Assembly (NCBI RefSeq): GCF_000003605.2
Contig: NW_003143836.1
Location: forward strand, 40,122-55,895
DNA: 15,774 nucleotides
Reading direction: 5' to 3'
Origin: Saccoglossus kowalevskii
Taxonomy: Eukaryota > Hemichordata > Enteropneusta > Harrimaniidae
The translations under genes were made by a program, and so were the position numbers. The notes under the pieces are model-generated. The model was given only the letters and a program-made list of their open reading frames with translations. It was not told where the DNA came from and searched no databases. Positions 10,129 through 15,774 of the stretch are shown one piece after another (the first letter of the stretch is position 1; each line of letters opens with the position of its first letter).

Positions 10129-10294
10129 TTTATCACGACATCAAACTGCATGCGATGGTATACCGTATCGTTCTAAGCCCCATCCAGTGACGGAGAGGCT
10201 TGAAATGTCCTTTTATCACTACAACAAACGTTTGGTGGTGGGTTGTATCGCTTTTAGCTCCGTGCAGTAACGGAAAGGGTCGATATGTGCTGAC
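10129..10294. repeat. Diverged 83-bp tandem duplication
   Basis: Two units start TTTATCACKACAWCAAAC at 10129 and 10212. They share GTATCG..TT..AGC.CC and a CAGTRACGGARAGG block near their ends. The DNA at about 10019-10128 may be an older third unit. The open frame at 10040-10270 follows this repeat. Confidence 0.65.
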
Positions 10295-11118
10295 ATCGAT
10301 ATACTAAGTGCGTACTATGATCGCTACTTGAATACGTATAGTGGATTGGGCACATTGGTGTGTCGATATTACGTGTTGTCAGAACAAAATAACTGGAAAT
10401 TCCACCCACAACTAGAACATCTATATTCCCAATACGAAAAAAATTGTCCTTTCGTCACCGTTCAACACCGACCCTCACCCTGGCGACCCACTCCTCACCG
10501 TCGTTACGTATTTTGCTGGAGGAATCACCAAACATCGATAAACACTGTCATTGAAATGCACATCCTTTGGCCCATTCTCTTGCAGTGATTTATGCACCTG
10601 AATACAGATAGCGAATGAAGTGTTTAGTTTAGTTGCCCTTGGTTACCATAGCAATGTGCGTAGAAACTGACAATTATGTTCTGGAATCTAAGAACATTTA
10701 TCAGTACATCATTAAAATAACAGTTAAATACAAGTAGACATGTTCACATTTTCCTTTCAAAACATAGATCACGTGATGAAGGGACTGTGATTTAGGCTTT
10801 TGTTATGCTATCCCAACTTTGAGAAAAATCATCGTCTGCTAGCTTCACCTTTGTTGTCAAAACTGCGTGGACAGTTGATAGTTTTTAGTGTTTTCTTTTT
10901 AAACAGTGTTAACAAGTTCAATTAGTTTTTATGAGATCGAAGGTACCAACTAAATAACAGCGTTGCAGAACAGTTGTAATAAATTTAAAAATGTATTACC
11001 AATAATAATATTTGTTGTTGATAAATCACTTGCGATGCTGCGTAGAACTGACTGGTGGTTACTGTAAAATTTGTATTACGAACCACGGCTTCAATTAAAA
11101 TGGTACAATACAACAGAA

Positions 11119-11213
11119 GAGATGCGGTTTCTATTGGATCATCTAATTTGGTGAATTTTTAGTGAAAAAAATGAATGCAACTTCTATTAGAGATGCGGCT
11201 TCTAATAGGAATT
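11119..11213. repeat. Short direct repeat, 71-bp spacing
   Basis: GAGATGCGGYTTCTAWT occurs at 11119 and 11190. A third partial echo (AACTTCTATTAG) immediately precedes the second copy. Confidence 0.6.
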
Positions 11214-11639
11214 TCACCTGTTGAACCCTTGTAGTAGTTCACAGAACACGTGGTGCAGTTTATTTGCATTTTCTCAAATTAGTACAAAACCTGTGAGAAT
11301 AATACTATAAAACCATTTATATTCATTGGCATTTAATTTCACTATTTTGATGGTTTGAGCAATTTCAATGAGTTTTAAGTTCACGAACCTTGTAGGGAAA
11401 CAATGCTCAGGTTCAGGATCCCGTGTGATTGATTTACAGTCAGTATGATGATATTAATCCACGGCCTTCTACTACTCAGATAACATAATAGTATCAATAT
11501 AACATTTAATTGACATAACACGGACACGGAAAGGCACAGCAGTATGGTCTCAAAAACTAAAAATAAGACAAACAAAATACAACAATAAGATTGATAACAT
11601 TATAAAAAATAAGAAGTAAAGGTGAAATATTTCAGAAGA

Positions 11640-12605
11640 ATATAGCATTTGGACATAACAAGGAAGATTATTTAAATTAATTAATTATTGTGTTTTGTTT
11701 GTACTTTCCTAACATGATATTAAGAAATGAACTCATGATTGTGAAGAATTTGTTCTTTTTAGTCAAACCGATGGAAATTTGAGTTACTTTTGTCGAAAAG
11801 TATCTCTTTTGCATGACATTACGAAATGAGTCTCAATAACTTCAATAACAGTAAACCGTATAACTCGTAAAATTTGTTTTCAATCAGAGTTTTAGGTTTT
11901 GTATGCCTTTCCATTTCAATTTTGAGACAGTGATTGCCGAGTCTCAATTAACTCAACTGTTCTGTCAATTCGATGTTCTCGATATCAATCAGGTATTTTT
12001 CCAGTCTAGATATTGTTTTGGCATCTCTGTTTTCTCTGATGTCAATTCGATGTTCTCGATATCAATCAGGTATTTTTCCAGTCTAGATATTGTTTTGGCA
12101 TCTCTGTTTTCTCTGATGCTATTCTTATTGTCACCATAGATATAATTTTTCAGTGTTAATATTTTTTGATTGGGTGATATTAGCAAGTTTGGTGTCCACC
12201 TCCTCGTAATATTTACTGTTAATTGGTTAAATCTGCAGATTCTTTCAGAAGGGTATTGTTTGTATTGATTATGCGATTGTAATATTTGATCATGTGTCTC
12301 TTGAAGAGTTTATCTAATGGGTATTTGTCGAGTCTTTCGTAAATGCCAATTTTTGGATAAACCGGCAGTAGCTTAGATGTACATCTTCTGTGGAAGATTT
12401 GTAATTACTTTGATCTTCCCCAGGTAAACTGCCATAATCTAATTTTGGTCGAATCAGCTTATCGAATAGTGATGAAAAGTGGTTATTTTTACATTTTGTT
12501 TATATCCTATACTTTCTTTAATTGAGAACATGGCCTTTTGGCGTTTTCATTTTAAGTTAATTGTTTCCTTTGGGATTCAGTACAATCCCGAGATAATTAA
12601 AAAAA
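11640..12605 (-). pseudogene. Decayed LINE (non-LTR retrotransposon) ORF2 3' portion
   Basis: Reading the minus strand from 12605 downward, pieces of a LINE reverse transcriptase C-terminus appear in the expected order but in shifting frames. They are NYLGIVLNPKG (about 12565-12597), FSIKESIGYKQNVK (about 12490-12535), LFDKLIRPKLDYGS (about 12428-12469, the conserved '..LI+P.LdYGSe.WG' region), MIKYYNRIINTNNTLLKE (about 12240-12300), LRLGNHCLKIEMERH (about 11900-11945), and IETHFVMSC (about 11815-11840, the terminal His/Cys region). Frameshifts, stops and a tandem duplication make it non-functional. The catalytic YxDD part is absent, as in a typical 5'-truncated copy. The 3' boundary is uncertain and could reach about 11440. 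Clade not determined. Confidence 0.75.
11964..12117. repeat. Perfect 77-bp tandem duplication inside the LINE remnant
   Basis: 11964-12040 and 12041-12117 are identical. Because 77 is not a multiple of 3, it shifts frame within the LINE-derived reading frame and creates open frames of about 65-78 codons on both strands. Identity implies a recent event or an assembly artefact. Confidence 0.95.
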
Positions 12606-12619
12606 ATGGTGTTATCTGA

Positions 12620-12759
12620 AAGTGACGACTCCGTGAATTAACGCGGAAGGGCAGTACGCCAATTTTGGGGCCGTATGGAGACGACGTCTTTATGCCGCGT
12701 ACACATATTGCCAATCCTGTCGGGTCTATTGTATTGGTGTTAGAAAGATATTTGTATAA
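12620..12759. other. Segment open on both strands, possibly repeat-derived
   Basis: Plus reads GPYGDDVFMPRTHIANP and minus reads DPTGLAICVRGIKTSSP, each without stops for about 45 codons. It is more GC-rich than its surroundings and sits between the LINE remnant and the 14-bp minisatellite. I cannot name a family or choose a strand. Confidence 0.35.
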
Positions 12760-12937
12760 GGTGCCTCGCGTATGGTGCCTGGATATGGTGCCCCGGGTAC
12801 GATGCCCCGGATATAGTTCCCTGCGTATGGTGTCCCGCATATGGTGCCCCGGATATAGTTCCCTGCGTCTGGTGCCCGGATATAGTGCCCCGCGTATGGT
12901 GCCTGGATACGATGCCCGGATATGGTGCCCCGTGTAT
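12760..12937. repeat. Minisatellite of 13-14 bp units
   Basis: About 13 head-to-tail units with consensus RGTGCCCCGSRTAT. Several lack one C (13 bp). A higher-order alternation of -GGATAT and -GCGTAT endings is visible. Frames through it are open on both strands and explain the ORFs at 12577-12968. Confidence 0.93.
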
Positions 12938-13031
12938 AGTCGGTTTGTATAGTGCTGCACTTGGGCACAGTATGAAAGTATGCAGAAAATCTAGTGTATA
13001 ATTTGTCTAAAATTGAGGAAGATGTGATTTT

Positions 13032-13130
13032 ATCAGCCGATATCCTACACTGGAATCTCGTAACCTTGTCCAGTCATTACTCGGTATTTATTTGTGGAAG
13101 GAATAGTACAATCAGCCAATATTCTACACT
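13032..13130. repeat. Direct repeat, 79-bp spacing
   Basis: ATCAGCCRATATYCTACACT occurs at 13032 and 13111, with unrelated DNA between. Confidence 0.6.
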
Positions 13131-13791
13131 TTATAAAATAAATATATTAATATCCTGGCTTAGTAATCTATACCACACATCTGTATCCATTCCTAGCTGT
13201 TCACCGCCTTGATACAATCATATCAATCGAAATACACGCTGATGAATACATGTCTGAAAATCAAATCAGTTACACAGCCCCATGCGCACACAGCTGTATA
13301 TTCGTTGATTTTGTTGCAACCTACAAAAATGTAATGCTATTCATAGTTATAAATATTCCATTTAATCATGACATGTTGTGTACAATAGTTCCCAGCATGC
13401 AATTCGATGTATAACTGTAATTACCAAACATTTATCATAATTAACCTAATTTCTCGTGAAGGAGTTCGTCTGTATACATCAGAAACGCGATATTCACACT
13501 TCAATCATCTCAGGTGTGAATGTCTGTTTGTCGGCAATCAACGAATACTTGATGACAATGAGACTGTCTAAAGTTATTAAATTGAAATGTTCGGGTTATC
13601 TGGGTGAAATGCTTTCGTCATAGTTCATCGTTTCCTCTTTGTAACCTGTTACAACCCCTACACAATAGATGTAAGAGCATGAACATTTCTAGGCGTGTAC
13701 CATGGCGACGTATTCAATCTTCAGTTTTTAAGAGTATTTGTTGTTGAGTTCCTATCAAATAAAACCGCTATTCAGTCGAATCTGTCACTGC

Positions 13792-13884
13792 ACTAGATAG
13801 CTGCGATGAAGACATGACTGCAATAAATAATAGGGGAATATACAGCTATTATTATACTAGATAACTGTGACGAAGACATCCCTG
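13792..13884. repeat. Diverged direct repeat, 64-bp period
   Basis: ACTAGATARCTGYGAYGAAG starts at 13792 and 13856, and the similarity continues as ACAT..CTG. Confidence 0.7.
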
Positions 13885-13972
13885 TTGTCACGGTAACCAT
13901 GCTGCAGTATATAGCGGCGAATACATTACGGGATAAGCAGAACAGCGTCTCACAAATGATTAGTTTGATTAA

Positions 13973-14007
13973 CCACAGTCCTTCAACAGGGTGTTGAGGG
14001 ACTGTGG
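13973..14007. repeat. 15-bp foldback hairpin, copy 2
   Basis: CCACAGTCCTTCAAC (13973-13987) pairs with GTTGAGGGACTGTGG (13993-14007), with one T:G position and a 5-bp loop. It shares both arms with the hairpin at 1968-1997, but not the loop or flanking DNA. Confidence 0.88.
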
Positions 14008-14844
14008 ATTAACCTATGCCAAGTCCATGAACCTTGGGGCTTGTGCCTATACGTAGACCGAAACAATCTGTATTAGGAATGTTTTGACATCTAAGTAAAT
14101 TAGCAATAGGTTTCTCGTGGAATACTGATGGGCCATAGAATTAACATTCATAGGAAATTAAATGGATGTGTTTTAACACCGAGTAGTCTATGCACGCCTG
14201 AATAGTATTCCATTATCTCCAAATCGCCGTACAACCAGTGACACTGATTACTTGTCTAATACATCAATTTGTTTTACGGAATGCGTACACATTACATCAA
14301 ATTGCATCTCACAATAACTGCCTTTCCTTGTATTCCGTATCATTAGTCGTCGTCAACGTATCGTGCTAAAAAATAATGCTGTCATTGCTAAACATTCTAC
14401 ATATTTCATCATAAAAAATTAATATTCAAATTTTCAAAAAAAATACCGAAAACATTCAGATATGTGCGTCATTGATATGTGATCTGAAGGGGTGATTAGA
14501 GGCCTTGCCAAAGGCATCATTTTCGCTTCACTTCTCCCACTTTTAATAGACTACTATGATGTCGGTGATTATTTCTCTATTTGTGATTCCTCCAAGTTTA
14601 TTTGTCCATTCGACCTTCAAGTACTCTCAAGGGTCCCGTGCCTAACGAATTGGTCGACGTAGACAATATGTTAACTCGGCACGAAGTATGCCCGCGCCGG
14701 TCCAAGGGAGCGTTACTATACTCATTTGGAGGACAAGCACACTAGTGAAAGTATTGAACCAAAAGTGTTGAAGGCAGGTGGAATTTTCCGGCGTTTGTTT
14801 GTTTTGGATTCATGTTGTGTGCATATTTGTTTTATTTTGTTATG

Positions 14845-14967
14845 TCTGATTTCACAATCTACTCCCCTGTAGAAATAATGACATGTTCCTTATCTGATCC
14901 AAGCTACCTGGTACATGTAGTCTTATTTCACCATCTACTTCCCTGTAGAAATAATAACTTGACACAT
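14845..14967. repeat. Diverged tandem repeat, 76-bp period
   Basis: TCTKATTTCACMATCTACTY followed by CCCTGTAGAAATAAT occurs at 14845 and 14921. The 63-codon minus frame at 14852-15043 runs through both copies and is not taken as a gene. Confidence 0.8.
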
Positions 14968-15570
14968 GAAGTCTGACGGAGAGAATCTCTCCTTGGGAGA
15001 ACCTAATTTTGTCAATGTGTAGTAATTCCTGACATGTAATCATTTGACCCTTGACCTAGAGTGGCTTTCAATCAGGGGTTATTATGTTGTCACTATCAAT
15101 TGGCAACAACTTTTAAAAATAAATATACTATAATTATTGCGATATGATCACGTGGTGTCATGCATATAAACCGTCATTTCGCCATTACGCTACACATTTC
15201 GTGAAAGAAAGATGTGGAAGAGTCAATTTCAAATTTGCACTGTACAAATGTGCGGGCCATGTAGTGACTATGTGTCAGTAGAAAGGAATCTGCTATTAAG
15301 AATTACAGACCAAGAAATCACGTGGAATGGATGACATCTATTTCAAATATGCTTCACCGATATTGTTGGATTTATTATGTTGTCCATCGTTCCTATTTTT
15401 CTCTGAATTCTGCCTGATTCTGGGATATATATGACTTTTATTCTAAGTATTAAAAACAACTGTCCTAACTAGTCTTAGTCAGTATTATCAGTAGTTTACT
15501 AGTACTGAAAATATATTACTGAATCGTAAGTTAATAAACTTAATTTCACATTCGTTTTAAATTCTAGTAT

Positions 15571-15610
15571 CAGGCCCGTAGCCAGCACTTTGAATAGGGG
15601 GTTCAAAAAC
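15571..15610. repeat. Fragment resembling a dispersed 'cccgtagccag' repeat
   Basis: GGCCCGTAGCCAG followed by a G-run and TTCAAAAAC resembles a motif I recall as abundant in invertebrate interspersed repeats. Assignment is from memory of the motif, and the element's extent may run past the window edge. Confidence 0.4.
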
Positions 15611-15774
15611 AACACTAATATATTTGACGTAAAACGTGTGTATTTTTTAATATTTAAAAAGTGTCTTTGAGCTCTGTTACAGATATTTTTATATTCTCGG
15701 TTTTAAATTCAATCGGTTTACTTTGTGTTACAATGTTAAGTTACTTCACATAACATCTTTGTACTATTTTTGGG

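Larger units (their letters stand above)
9012..11639 (+). other. Intron 4 and/or 3' flank; no further exon found
   Basis: It begins with the exon-4 donor gtaagt. I found no phase-0 acceptor leading into an open, motif-bearing exon. The frames at 10040-10270 and 10328-10588 are open for 76-86 codons, but the first lies over a degenerate tandem repeat and the second has no acceptor in the needed phase. Confidence 0.5.
12961..15774. other. Right flank, no gene recognised
   Basis: AT-rich DNA with short direct repeats, the second foldback hairpin and the dispersed-repeat motif. If the spliced gene continues, this may still be intron 4. No exon with good splice sites in the required phase was identified. 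Confidence 0.45.

Noticed and set aside
10328-10588. 86-codon plus-strand frame as possible exon 5
   Set aside because: The nearest acceptor-like site (ttgtcag before about 10381) would open this frame only in phase 1, but exon 4 ends in phase 0.
11903-12186. ORFs on both strands at the 77-bp duplication
   Set aside because: They are produced by duplication of non-triplet length in the LINE relic and are not intact genes.
14852-15043. 63-codon minus-strand ORF
   Set aside because: It runs through a diverged 76-bp tandem repeat and has no recognisable domain.
1-15774. tRNA, rRNA or SINE with internal A and B boxes
   Set aside because: No cloverleaf or GGTTCRANNCC-type B box with a matching A box was seen on either strand by eye; a covariance-model scan would be decisive.

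Overview
The window looks like non-coding-rich DNA from a metazoan nuclear genome. It is AT-rich, has long spliced introns, tandem minisatellites, foldback elements and a decayed LINE, and shows no bacterial operon, RBS or long continuous gene. The style of the repeats (GC-rich minisatellites, a 'cccgtagccag' repeat, a LINE C-terminus ending in a degenerate Cys/His region) suggests a marine invertebrate, perhaps a mollusc or other lophotrochozoan. That placement is inference; nothing here identifies a species.

Only one gene is supported: a plus-strand spliced gene whose first four coding exons lie at 4045-4116, 4256-4355, 5526-5682 and 8894-9011. Every junction has a consensus donor and acceptor, and the phases agree across all three introns (0, 1, 2), with the last donor in phase 0. 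The exons give 149 residues: an N-terminal signal peptide, then a Cys-rich extracellular segment with two N-glycosylation sequons and a Cys-Cys...His-His...Cys cluster. No stop is reached, so the gene probably continues past the right edge. I do not recognise the family.

Layout. 1-1140: unannotated DNA holding a MITE-like element with ~50 bp inverted arms (534-580 and 1034-1088). 1141-4044: intergenic or 5' flanking DNA with three short hairpins. 4045-9011: the gene; its 3.2 kb third intron carries a 1-kb minisatellite of 30 units (6561-7584), a 15-C run and an AAT tract. 9012-15774: fourth intron and/or 3' flank, containing degenerate tandem duplications, a minus-strand LINE 3'-end pseudogene (about 11640-12605) with a perfect 77-bp tandem duplication inside it, a 13-14 bp minisatellite (12760-12937), a second copy of the hairpin seen at 1968, and a dispersed-repeat motif near the right end.

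Most apparent ORFs, including the longest (334 codons), are artefacts of tandem repeats or chance. No tRNA, rRNA, CRISPR or complete transposase was found. The points most worth following up are the unrecognised secreted/receptor-like gene, the paired foldback sequence, the three ATGACGTCAT palindromes and the recently homogenised minisatellite.
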